A DNA stretch of 45,809 nucleotides. Source: an uncultured Eggerthellaceae bacterium (lineage in GTDB: Bacteria > Actinomycetota > Coriobacteriia > Coriobacteriales > Eggerthellaceae). The stretch spans positions 117,779 to 163,587 of the forward strand of contig CAJURZ010000001.1 of NCBI GenBank assembly GCA_910588905.1, in the 5' to 3' direction. Below the pieces are notes generated by a model. That model saw nothing but the letters and a program-made list of their open reading frames with translations, was not told where the DNA came from and made no database searches. Position numbers and translations under genes: made by a program. The first letter of the stretch is position 1. The number at the start of each line of letters is the position of its first letter. Positions 38,732 to 45,809 of the stretch are shown one piece after another.

Positions 38732-40063
38732 CTACCGCTCTTCCTCGAAGCTCCCATAGGCGCTCCTGAGCGCAGCTGGGCAGCGCAGGGTCATATGGAC
38801 GCCATCCTCTTCGAAGCTCTCTGACAGCACAGCGCACCTCCTATGAGCAGCGCTGATGAGGTCCCCTTTGCTATAGGGCAGGACAACGCGCAAGGTCTCC
38901 TCAGCAGCCCCTGCAGCCAAGGTGATCCTCTGTATCAGCTCATCCAACCCTGAACCCGCTCGGGCAGAGACGAAGACGCCCTCGGGATAGCGGCCTTTGA
39001 GCACCGTCTGCTCATCAGGGGACAGCAGATCGATCTTATTGAACACCAGGATGCTGGGAATCCTTTCCGCATGGATCTGCCCCAACGTCTCGCATACGGA
39101 CTCTATGTGCATCTGCTGCTCATCAGAGGACGCATCCACCACATGGAGGATGAGATCGGCTCCGGATATCTCATCCAAGGTCGAGCGGAATGCCTCCACC
39201 AAGGTAGTGGGAAGCTTCTGGATGAAACCCACCGTATCCGTCACGGTCACTTCCCTGCCCTGCGGCAGCGTGATGGAGCGGGTGGTGGAATCAAGGGTGG
39301 CGAAGAGGAGGTCATCGGCATAGACGCTGCTTCCGCTCAAGGCGTTCAACAGGCTGGATTTCCCTGCATTGGTATACCCCGCCAAAGCCAGGTTGATGAC
39401 GCCGCTCTCATAGCGGCTCTCTCGTTGGATGCCTCGGACCTTCTTCAATCGAGCCAGTTCCCGCTTGATCGAGGTGATCCGGTTCCTCACCATCCGTCGA
39501 TCCACCTCTAGCTGACTCTCCCCTTCTCCGAAGCGAGAACCCACCCCGCCACCCATGCGGTTAGAGGCGAGATGGGCCCACATGCCACGCAGGCGTGGAT
39601 AGAGGTACTCATTCTGGGCCAACCTCACCTGGAGCTTGCCTTCTCGGCTCTTGGCATGGAGGGCGAAGATGTCAAGGATGAGAGCTGTTCGATCGATGAC
39701 TTTGATATCCCGATCGACTGCCTTCTCCAGATTGGATTGCTGAGACGGAGTGAGCTCATCGTCGATGATGATGACGTCAACAGCCTCCGCTCGAGCCAAC
39801 TGGGCCACTTCCTCCACCTTGCCGCTGCCCACGAAGGTGGCAGGGTTGGGGGACCTGAGCCGTTGGGTGACCGTGGCCACCACATCCGCCCCGGCAGTAT
39901 GGGCAAGCCGTCCGAGCTCCTCCAAGGATGAATCCATGCTCACTGAAGAGCCAGGGCGATCGATGCCCACCACGAGCGCGCGCTCTCGAGGCTCTGCAGT
40001 GGGATGGAGCGGGAATCTTCCCTGAGAGACCCGCTTGCCCTCCTGCATAGCTGTTGGGTCCAA
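38732..40063 (-). CDS. hflX: Ribosome-associated GTPase HflX
   Basis: GTPase that splits stalled or hibernating ribosomes. The 443 residues have the glycine-rich N-terminal HflX domain (NPATFVGSGKVEEV, IIDDELTPSQQSNLE), SNRMGGGVGSRFGEGESQLE, then the G domain: P-loop GYTNAGKSSLLNAL (about residue 232), G2 TLDSTTR, G3 DTVGFIQKLP, G4 NKID. I chose TTG 40063 since GGAGGT lies 7 bases before it within the dapF 3' end. Stop of dapF and start of hflX are three bases apart, so coupling is likely. Confidence 0.96.
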   Translation of the reverse strand: MDPTAMQEGKRVSQGRFPLHPTAEPRERALVVGIDRPGSSVSMDSSLEELGRLAHTAGADVVATVTQRLRSPNPATFVGSGKVEEVAQLARAEAVDVIIIDDELTPSQQSNLEKAVDRDIKVIDRTALILDIFALHAKSREGKLQVRLAQNEYLYPRLRGMWAHLASNRMGGGVGSRFGEGESQLEVDRRMVRNRITSIKRELARLKKVRGIQRESRYESGVINLALAGYTNAGKSSLLNALSGSSVYADDLLFATLDSTTRSITLPQGREVTVTDTVGFIQKLPTTLVEAFRSTLDEISGADLILHVVDASSDEQQMHIESVCETLGQIHAERIPSILVFNKIDLLSPDEQTVLKGRYPEGVFVSARAGSGLDELIQRITLAAGAAEETLRVVLPYSKGDLISAAHRRCAVLSESFEEDGVHMTLRCPAALRSAYGSFEEER

Positions 40064-40066
40064 GGG

Positions 40067-40987
40067 TTATACCTCCACGGTTCCCGAGAAGGATTCGCTG
40101 GCTGGTCCCGTCATGAAGACCGAACCGCTCCCGTCCCAACGGATATCCAAGGTGCCTCCCAAGAGGCGCACCGGAGCCTGTTCTTCGACCCGGCCCGTCA
40201 GGATAGCGGTGACCAGCGTTGCACAGGCGCCGGTACCACAGGCGAAGGTCTCCCCGCAACCACGCTCATAGACGCGCATGGCTATCCCCTCCCCCTCACA
40301 GCAGGCGAACTCGATATTGGCCTTCTCGGGGAAAGCGCCATGGGACTCATACCAAGCGCCTATCTCATCTATCCGCAGGGTATCCAAGCCTTTCTGGGTG
40401 GCATCCGTGAAGAGGCCATCGGGGAGCTGATCCCAATCATCCACGAAGCAGACCCCGTGGGGATTGCCCATGGAAACGCAGGTGAAGGGAAAGGGTCCCC
40501 AGGGAGAATCCAGGAGCGCCTCCCTCACGCAAGGGCTCCCGTCTGGCGCGACCGCGTTAGAGGTCAGATAAACGGGCACCTGAACAGGATCGAGCTCAGG
40601 GGATCCCATATCCACCGTGGCGGATACCATCTTGCCTGCACTGTCCACCTCAAAGCGGATATCGCGCTCCCCCGCCATGGTCCCCGCCGTCAACATCCCC
40701 GAAGGGATGTCAGCGAATCCCCTGTCCACCAGGTACTTCGCGAAGCAGCGAACGCCATTGCCGCACATCTGGGCTAAGCTTCCATCAGCGTTGATATAGT
40801 GCATGTAGGCCAAGGATCCTTTGGTCTGGGGTGGCCGTACCAGGATGACACCGTCAGCACCTATGCCGAAATGCCTTTCGCAAAGCCCTCTCACCTGCTC
40901 CTCGGTGAGCTCTATCTCAGCTGAGAGATCATCCACGAAGATGAAATCGTTGCCCAGTCCATGCATCTTGATGAATTCCAGTTCCAT
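40067..40987 (-). CDS. dapF: Diaminopimelate epimerase
   Basis: Converts LL-DAP to meso-DAP for lysine and peptidoglycan. The 306 residues contain both active-site cysteines: MCGNGVRCFAKYL (about residue 80) and FACGTGACATLV (about residue 230). They begin MELEFIKMHGLGNDFIF as in the family. ATG 40987 with GGAGAGGA upstream; the longer frame into miaA is not supported. Implies a DAP-type cell wall. Confidence 0.96.
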   Translation of the reverse strand: MELEFIKMHGLGNDFIFVDDLSAEIELTEEQVRGLCERHFGIGADGVILVRPPQTKGSLAYMHYINADGSLAQMCGNGVRCFAKYLVDRGFADIPSGMLTAGTMAGERDIRFEVDSAGKMVSATVDMGSPELDPVQVPVYLTSNAVAPDGSPCVREALLDSPWGPFPFTCVSMGNPHGVCFVDDWDQLPDGLFTDATQKGLDTLRIDEIGAWYESHGAFPEKANIEFACCEGEGIAMRVYERGCGETFACGTGACATLVTAILTGRVEEQAPVRLLGGTLDIRWDGSGSVFMTGPASESFSGTVEV

Positions 40988-40998
40988 CCTGTCCTCTC

Positions 40999-41931
40999 CT
41001 AGCTCACGCCCTTGTCCTTGAGCGCCTCCACGGCTTGTTCCACTATATCCTCCCGGGATGCATCCGTCACATCCAGCCACTGGATGCGCTTCTCCCGCCT
41101 GAACCAGGTCATCTGCCGCTTAGCATAGCGCCGAGTGGCCTGCTTGATCTGGCTGAAGGCCTCATCCATGCTGCACTGCCCACGCAGGGCGTCGATGATC
41201 TCCTTGTAGCCGATGGCTTGCCGAGAGGTGAGCGCATCCTCGAACCCGGCATCCATGAGACCCGACACCTCTTCGATGAGCCCCTCCTCCCGCATCCGGT
41301 CGACCCGAGCGTTCACCCGTTGATACAGGACCTCCCGATCCATGGCAAGTCCCACGAAGACCGCAGGGACGACAGGGGCGGCCAGGGCGAGGCCATGGGC
41401 CCGTTCAGCATAGCTCTCCCCCGCCTCCAGCATCTCCAAAGCCCTCACCACGCGTTTGAGGTTATGGGGATGGATCTGCTCAGCGCTGGCCTCATCCAAG
41501 CTGTTCAGGACATCCCAGACAGCATGGGATCCCTTCTCCTGGGCCAGGGCCATGTACTTCTCCCGCACCGGGTTATCCGCTTGGTCTCCTTCGGGAAAGC
41601 GGAGGTCATCCAGGGCCGCCTGGATATAGAGCCCCGTACCACCGGCCATGATCACCGGTGTGAGCGCTTGGTGCTGTTCGCTGATGACAGAGCGTGCGTA
41701 GCTCTGATAGAGGGCTGCAGAATAGGGCTCATCCACATCCACGAGATCAAGGCCGAAATGGGGCACCCGGCGCTCTGCTTCAGGCACTTTGGCCGTGCCG
41801 ATATCCATGCCTCGATACACCTGCATGGAGTCAGCGCTCAGAACGCAACCCGAAGCCCTCTGGGCCAAGGTGCAGGCGAGCTCTGACTTCCCAGTAGCCG
41901 TGGGCCCGCAGACGACCACTACAGGCGACAT
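40999..41931 (-). CDS. miaA: tRNA dimethylallyltransferase
   Basis: Adds a dimethylallyl group to A37 of tRNAs reading UNN codons, the first step before MiaB. The 310 residues begin with the P-loop VVCGPTATGKSELA, then LSADSMQVYRGMDIGTAK, AGGTGLYIQAALDD, and the later SRQAIGYKEIIDAL and QIKQATRRYAKRQMTWFRRE. I chose ATG 41931 (GAGGGAGG upstream) over TTG 41943, which overlaps miaB. Eleven bases separate it from dapF. Confidence 0.96.
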   Translation of the reverse strand: MSPVVVVCGPTATGKSELACTLAQRASGCVLSADSMQVYRGMDIGTAKVPEAERRVPHFGLDLVDVDEPYSAALYQSYARSVISEQHQALTPVIMAGGTGLYIQAALDDLRFPEGDQADNPVREKYMALAQEKGSHAVWDVLNSLDEASAEQIHPHNLKRVVRALEMLEAGESYAERAHGLALAAPVVPAVFVGLAMDREVLYQRVNARVDRMREEGLIEEVSGLMDAGFEDALTSRQAIGYKEIIDALRGQCSMDEAFSQIKQATRRYAKRQMTWFRREKRIQWLDVTDASREDIVEQAVEALKDKGVS

Positions 41932-41939
41932 GCCCTCCC

Positions 41940-43304
41940 TCAAGGGATGCGCACCTCGCCAGCAAGATACCAGGTCTTCGCCTGGATGATCTGCACAGGG
42001 ATGATGGTACCCTGGAGGTCCTCTACAGTTACCCCTTGGGGCAGCGGGGCATGGACGGTCTGACCCTTCGGCGTCTTGCCAGAGAGCATCTGTGCATCCT
42101 TCTTGGATGCCCCCTCTACCAAGACCTCTACCAAAGACCCTTCGTCAAGGCGGTTAGCGGTGATGGCACCAGCCTCCACTACCTTGAGGAGCCTCTCGAA
42201 TCGCTCCTGGGACACCTCTCGCGGCACTTCATCAGGATAGGTGGCAGCAGGTGTTCCTTCCCGCTTGGAGTAGATGAACGAGAACACCTGATGATAGCCT
42301 ACCTCCTCTATCACCCGAAGCGTCTGCTGGAAGTCCTCTTCGGTCTCGCCGGGGAATCCGACGATGATATCAGTGGAGAGGGCGATATCAGGCCGCGCGC
42401 ATCTCAGCTTGCGGATGAGGTCCAGGTAATGGGCCTGGGTGTAGCGGCGGTTCATGGCCTGGAGGACCCTGTCAGAGCCGGACTGCACGGGCAGATGCAA
42501 CGCGGGCATCAGGTGCGGAAGGATGGCGAAACGCTCTATCACCTCATCGCTCAGATCCTTCGGATGGCTGGTGGCGAAACGGATGCGCTCCACCCCCGTG
42601 GCCTCCATGGCATCCAGCAAGCGAGCGAAGCGAGGTTCGCCGTAGAGGTCACGACCGTAGGAATTGACGTTCTGACCGAGAAGGGTGATCTCCTTCACGC
42701 CCTGAGCCACATACCCCTCAGCCTCGGCTATCACATCCTCCAGCTTCCGGGACTTCTCCCGGCCACGCACATAGGGCACGATGCAATAGGTGCAGAAGTT
42801 ATCGCACCCCGTGGTGATGGGAAGCCACGCGCTCCAGGGGGTCTCTCGACGGGTGGGCAGATCCGTGGAGAATCCGTCGCTCATCTCCGCGAGAGCCACT
42901 CCCCTTTTGGAAGCGGTGGCATCTTCGATGAGGCGCGGGAGCTCAGAGAGGGTATGGGTACCGAAGACCACCTGCACATGGGGCATCTGTTCGATGAGCT
43001 TCTCGCCATCCCGCTGGCCGATGCAGCCGCCGAGGGCGATGATGCGCTCCGTGAGCGGAGAGCCTGGACGCAGGGGTTGGTCTTTGAGCGACATGACATG
43101 GCCGAAGAGCCGGGTATCCGCTGACTCGCGCACGCAACAGGTCATGAAGACGACGATGTCGGAATCCTCAGGTTGGCTGACCTGGACGCATCCTTCTGAT
43201 TCCAGCATGCCCACGATGCGCTCAGAGTCATGCTTGTTCATCTGACAGCCGAAGGTTTGGACAGAGAAGGTCAATCCTTCAAGATGAGGGAGCATCTGCT
43301 GCAA
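41940..43304 (-). CDS. miaB: tRNA-2-methylthio-N6-dimethylallyladenosine synthase
   Basis: Radical-SAM methylthiotransferase acting on the product of MiaA. The 454 residues show the N-terminal UPF0004 domain (VQTFGCQMNKHDSERI, FMTCCVRESADTR, ALGGCIGQRDG supplying three Cys for the second cluster), the radical-SAM triad GCDNFCTYCIVPYVRG (about residue 165), FATSHPKDL, and a C-terminal TRAM domain. The start is TTG 43304 or ATG 43295; the ribosome site does not decide. Confidence 0.96.
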   Translation of the reverse strand: MQQMLPHLEGLTFSVQTFGCQMNKHDSERIVGMLESEGCVQVSQPEDSDIVVFMTCCVRESADTRLFGHVMSLKDQPLRPGSPLTERIIALGGCIGQRDGEKLIEQMPHVQVVFGTHTLSELPRLIEDATASKRGVALAEMSDGFSTDLPTRRETPWSAWLPITTGCDNFCTYCIVPYVRGREKSRKLEDVIAEAEGYVAQGVKEITLLGQNVNSYGRDLYGEPRFARLLDAMEATGVERIRFATSHPKDLSDEVIERFAILPHLMPALHLPVQSGSDRVLQAMNRRYTQAHYLDLIRKLRCARPDIALSTDIIVGFPGETEEDFQQTLRVIEEVGYHQVFSFIYSKREGTPAATYPDEVPREVSQERFERLLKVVEAGAITANRLDEGSLVEVLVEGASKKDAQMLSGKTPKGQTVHAPLPQGVTVEDLQGTIIPVQIIQAKTWYLAGEVRIP

Positions 43305-43310
43305 AGGACC

Positions 43311-43634
43311 CTAGGAGACAGCTTCGCGGCCCAGAGAGGAAGCCACCTGGCTTCGAGGCTCTACAGCGAAGCGGATGGCAGTGCGGTATTCCCCATCTAT
43401 CACGATGTCAGCGAATGAGGGGATGCAGATGATCTCGATGCCCACAGGCGAGAGAAAGCCCCGGGAGATGGCGATGGCCTTGACAGCCTGGTTCACAGCT
43501 CCAGCACCCACGGCTTGGATCTCAACAGTGGAGCCGTCCTTTATCATGCCAGCGATGGCACCGGCAACAGATGCCGGGGACGACTTAGAGGACACCTTCA
43601 AGCAACCGATCTCAGTCTTGACTTCTTCTGCCAC
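43311..43634 (-). CDS. spoVS: SpoVS-family protein
   Basis: A 107-residue member of the SpoVS/Alba-like family (stage V sporulation protein S in Bacillus; in many non-spore-formers the role is unknown and nucleic-acid binding is suspected). Seen: LKVSSKSSPASVAGAIAGMI, STVEIQAVGAGAVNQAVKAI, GIEIICIPSFADIVIDGEYR and TAIRFAVEP. I chose GTG 43634 with AGGA 11 bases upstream; GTG 43643 is possible but its ribosome site would be too close. Neighbours rny and miaB match the Bacillus/Clostridia order. Confidence 0.92.
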   Translation of the reverse strand: MAEEVKTEIGCLKVSSKSSPASVAGAIAGMIKDGSTVEIQAVGAGAVNQAVKAIAISRGFLSPVGIEIICIPSFADIVIDGEYRTAIRFAVEPRSQVASSLGREAVS

Positions 43635-43764
43635 GTGGATCACTTTCCTGTTTGTACCGTGTTTCAGCTATCTTCGTGCTGCGTTGCCGCCAACTCTAAC
43701 AGAAGGACTAAGGTTTTTACCGTTTCTACACCAAAAGCCCTAAAACGAGCGGCTAACGTGCCGT

Positions 43765-44910
43765 TCAGCTGCCCGCTTTGCCCTCTTCGGGCCCTTCCTC
43801 CAGAGGAGCAAGGGGGATCTGGATCACCAGCTGGTCCTCTTTCACCTTCAAGAGGGGCTTCACGTCCGCAGAGAGGTAATAGGCTTCCGCCAGAGGGTCG
43901 AAGGCCTCCATCACCGCTCCGAGGAGCGTCGCTCGCTCCTCTGGGCTCAGGCGGACGGCTGAGGGCGTGGCCGCAGCTCTGCGCCGAGGAGATGCATCCT
44001 TGGCCTGCAACCCAGCAAAGGACCGCTCTCCTAGGAGGGTGAGCAGGTCATCCAGGCATTCGGATCCGCTGTCCATGATGCGCCGAGCCGAGCGTTCAGA
44101 GATATCCAACCCGAGCTCGGCTGCCTTGGCTGCAAGGTCCTCAGGGCCGCTTGCCAAGCTCAAGCTCTTCACCAAAGGAAGCTCAGTGGAACCGAAGGCC
44201 CGCTCGAAAGCAGGAATGGTAGCAAGGCCGAAACGATAGAGGGTGGCTGCTATCTGGGTGGGCGAGCCGAGATAGACGCTCACGGCCCCCCGGTGTTCCA
44301 AGGCGAATTCGCAGCAGATGCGGACGATGTTCTTCGGTCCGCGCATGGAGAGCACGCCATTCGCCTCTTCGAAGCGAGGGAAGGTGCTCTGGTCGGCTTT
44401 CTCGGACAAGGAAGCGCCTCCCTGGATGCGGATGGAGGTGCCCAGCCCTTCCTGGGATGCCACGACCCGGGCCTCTTGGGCATTCACCTTCGTGGAATAG
44501 AGGGCCATCCCCCTGCCATGCATGCCCCACTTGTCCATGTGGGCTGTTTCCAGCTTCGAGGTGACCCGCGGCTCGAAGATGGACTCCCACATCCTTCGAG
44601 GGATGCCAGACCCATCATCGATGATGGTCATGACCCTGCCATCGGCCTCTTTGCTGGTGGCGATGAAGATGCTCTTCGCTCCCGCATCTCGGCTATTGCG
44701 GAGCAGCTCGATGACGATATCCTCGAAGCCTTGGATATCCTGGGCCGCTTGGCGCCGCTCGGCTTCGGAGCTGCACAGCTTGACGAAACCGGAGCCGAGA
44801 TCGGCTTCGACCTTGAAAGGATCGGTGTCGCAGGCCTCCACTATGAGATGCCTTAGAGCGGCATCTGAGGTGCTAGGCTCAGAGGAGCCTAGCTTACTTG
44901 GCGAAGTCAA
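43765..44910 (-). CDS. GHKL-type ATPase of unknown role
   Basis: A 381-residue protein with an N-terminal HSP90/MutL-like ATP-binding fold: IVIELLRNSRDAGAKSIF (N box, about residues 66-83), IIDDGSGIPRRMWESIFEP (G1 box, about 95-113) and MDKWGMHGRGMALYSTKV (G2 box). The rest (about 190-381) resembles no family I know, and includes an Arg/Pro/Ala linker (DASPRRRAAATPSAVRLSP). It lacks MutL endonuclease motifs. The start is TTG 44910, overlapping rny by 17 bases with a poor ribosome site. Placed between rny and spoVS. Confidence 0.8.
   Translation of the reverse strand: MTSPSKLGSSEPSTSDAALRHLIVEACDTDPFKVEADLGSGFVKLCSSEAERRQAAQDIQGFEDIVIELLRNSRDAGAKSIFIATSKEADGRVMTIIDDGSGIPRRMWESIFEPRVTSKLETAHMDKWGMHGRGMALYSTKVNAQEARVVASQEGLGTSIRIQGGASLSEKADQSTFPRFEEANGVLSMRGPKNIVRICCEFALEHRGAVSVYLGSPTQIAATLYRFGLATIPAFERAFGSTELPLVKSLSLASGPEDLAAKAAELGLDISERSARRIMDSGSECLDDLLTLLGERSFAGLQAKDASPRRRAAATPSAVRLSPEERATLLGAVMEAFDPLAEAYYLSADVKPLLKVKEDQLVIQIPLAPLEEGPEEGKAGS
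44872..44893 (-). other. Perfect 9-bp hairpin at the rny stop
   Basis: GCTAGGCTC and GAGCCTAGC with a 4-base loop begin on the base after the rny TAA (minus strand) and are embedded in the first codons (about 6-13) of the GHKL ATPase gene. Confidence 0.65.
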
Positions 44911-45809
44911 CCGCTCTGCTCTCGCGGATGACCACGACCTTCACCTGGCCTGGATACTGCATCTCCCGCTCGATCTGGGAGGCGATGTCATGGGCCAATA
45001 CCACAGAAGCAGCTTCATCCACCACATCCGGAGCCACCATGACCCGCACCTCGCGCCCTGCCTGGATAGCATAGGTGCGCTCTACGCCCTGATGGCTATT
45101 GGCTATCTCCTCCAGCTTCTCAAGGCGCTTGATGTAGGCATCGAGGGTCTCCTTGCGGGCACCAGGACGGGCTGCGGAAACGGCATCTGCTGCCTGCACC
45201 AGCACATCCAGCACGGAATTAGGATCCACATCCTCATGGTGGGCTTCGATGGCATGGACGATCTCGGGCTTCTCGCCGAAGCGCTTCGCCAGATCAGCAC
45301 CCAAGACCGCATGACTGCCGTCTACTTCGTGATCGACCGCCTTGCCAAGGTCATGGAGCAAGCCAGCGCGCTTGGCGGGGACCGGATCGAGCCCGAGCTC
45401 AGATGCCATGACCCCTGCCAGGTAGGCCACCTCCAAGGAGTGATTCAGCACATTCTGCCCATAAGAGGTGCGGTACATCAGGCGGCCGAGCGTATGGATG
45501 AGCTCAGGGTGCAGATCATGGATGCCGGTGTCGAAGGCGGCCTGCTCCCCCGCTTTCTGTACGCGCTCGCTGACCAGGTTCACGGCCTTGCCATAGGTCT
45601 CTTCGATGCGGGCCGGATGGATGCGCCCATCAGCGATGAGGTTCTCCATGGTGATGCGGCCGATCTCACGGCGGACGGGATCGAAGCAAGAGATGGCCAC
45701 GCACTCAGGCGAGTCATCGATGATGAGATTCGTACCGGTGATCTGCTCGAATGAACGGATATTGCGACCCTCACGACCGATGATGCGGCCCTTGATGTCG
45801 TCATTGGGG
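44894..45809 (-). CDS. rny: Ribonuclease Y, 5'-truncated by window edge
   Basis: Membrane-anchored endoribonuclease that starts mRNA decay in Gram-positives. About 305 C-terminal residues are visible of a usual 510-520; the frame is open to the window end. Seen: the KH domain (KGRIIGREGRNIRSFEQ, first residues visible), VAISCFDPVRREI, the HD domain with LLHDLGKAVDHE (metal-binding His-Asp), HHEDVDP, VQAADAVSAARPGAR, and the typical C-terminus RVMVAPDVVDEA and YPGQVKVVVIRESRAVDFAK. The GTG at 45700 is internal. The N-terminal membrane helix and coiled coil lie outside. Confidence 0.97.
   Translation of the reverse strand, partial: PNDDIKGRIIGREGRNIRSFEQITGTNLIIDDSPECVAISCFDPVRREIGRITMENLIADGRIHPARIEETYGKAVNLVSERVQKAGEQAAFDTGIHDLHPELIHTLGRLMYRTSYGQNVLNHSLEVAYLAGVMASELGLDPVPAKRAGLLHDLGKAVDHEVDGSHAVLGADLAKRFGEKPEIVHAIEAHHEDVDPNSVLDVLVQAADAVSAARPGARKETLDAYIKRLEKLEEIANSHQGVERTYAIQAGREVRVMVAPDVVDEAASVVLAHDIASQIEREMQYPGQVKVVVIRESRAVDFAK

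Overview
The window looks like the chromosome of a Coriobacteriia-type actinobacterium, probably an anaerobe of the Eggerthellales/Olsenella kind. That placement is inference. It rests on high-GC coding sequence, the actinobacterial blocks uvrC-rapZ-yvcK-whiA-gap-pgk-tpiA-gpmI-secG and lexA/nrdR-hflX-dapF-miaA-miaB, and an anaerobic ferredoxin/hydrogen metabolism. No insertion sequence, prophage, CRISPR array or rRNA was seen. Coding density is about 95 percent, and most genes sit in tight runs with ATGA, TAATG or 11-base overlaps.

Layout. 1-7.4 kb: uvrA (5' end outside the window), a membrane-anchored hypothetical, an EamA exporter, gdhA, a convergent DEAD-box helicase, and a small hypothetical gene with an in-frame amber stop. 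7.6-17.8 kb: uvrC, rapZ, yvcK, whiA, then the lower-glycolysis genes gap, pgk, tpiA, gpmI, then secG. 17.9-18.5 kb: tRNA-Leu(GAG), Val(GAC), Gly(GCC) and Cys(GCA), all with encoded CCA. 18.7-24.0 kb: a complete six-subunit Ech energy-converting [NiFe] hydrogenase operon. 24.1-30.6 kb: pgsA, a VanW-family wall protein, a paaK-type CoA ligase with a tandem-ACT protein, and a secreted D,D-carboxypeptidase. 30.7-36.6 kb: zinc-ribbon/FHA protein, iorA, iorB, a second ACT protein and second paaK, gluQ, and a DUF721-like gene. 36.6-45.8 kb: a membrane protein, dut and nrdR (minus), lexA (plus), then hflX, dapF, miaA, miaB, spoVS, a GHKL ATPase and rny (5' end outside the window), all minus.

How the parts may work together (inference). 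GdhA links amino-acid nitrogen to glutamate and 2-oxoglutarate. IorAB oxidises aryl-pyruvates to aryl-acetyl-CoA and reduces ferredoxin. The PaaK enzymes interconvert arylacetate and its CoA ester, with ACT proteins as possible amino-acid sensors. Ech reoxidises ferredoxin, making H2 and pumping ions. Glycolysis genes are also present.

The least expected signals are regulatory. (i) -10 boxes lie 6-8 bases before ATG codons, which implies leaderless mRNAs. (ii) Two 13-codon leader ORFs end at the ribosome-binding or start region of gdhA and pgsA. (iii) Perfect hairpins lie just after stop codons but inside the first codons of the next gene. (iv) A small ORF continues in frame for 58 coding-like codons after an amber stop.
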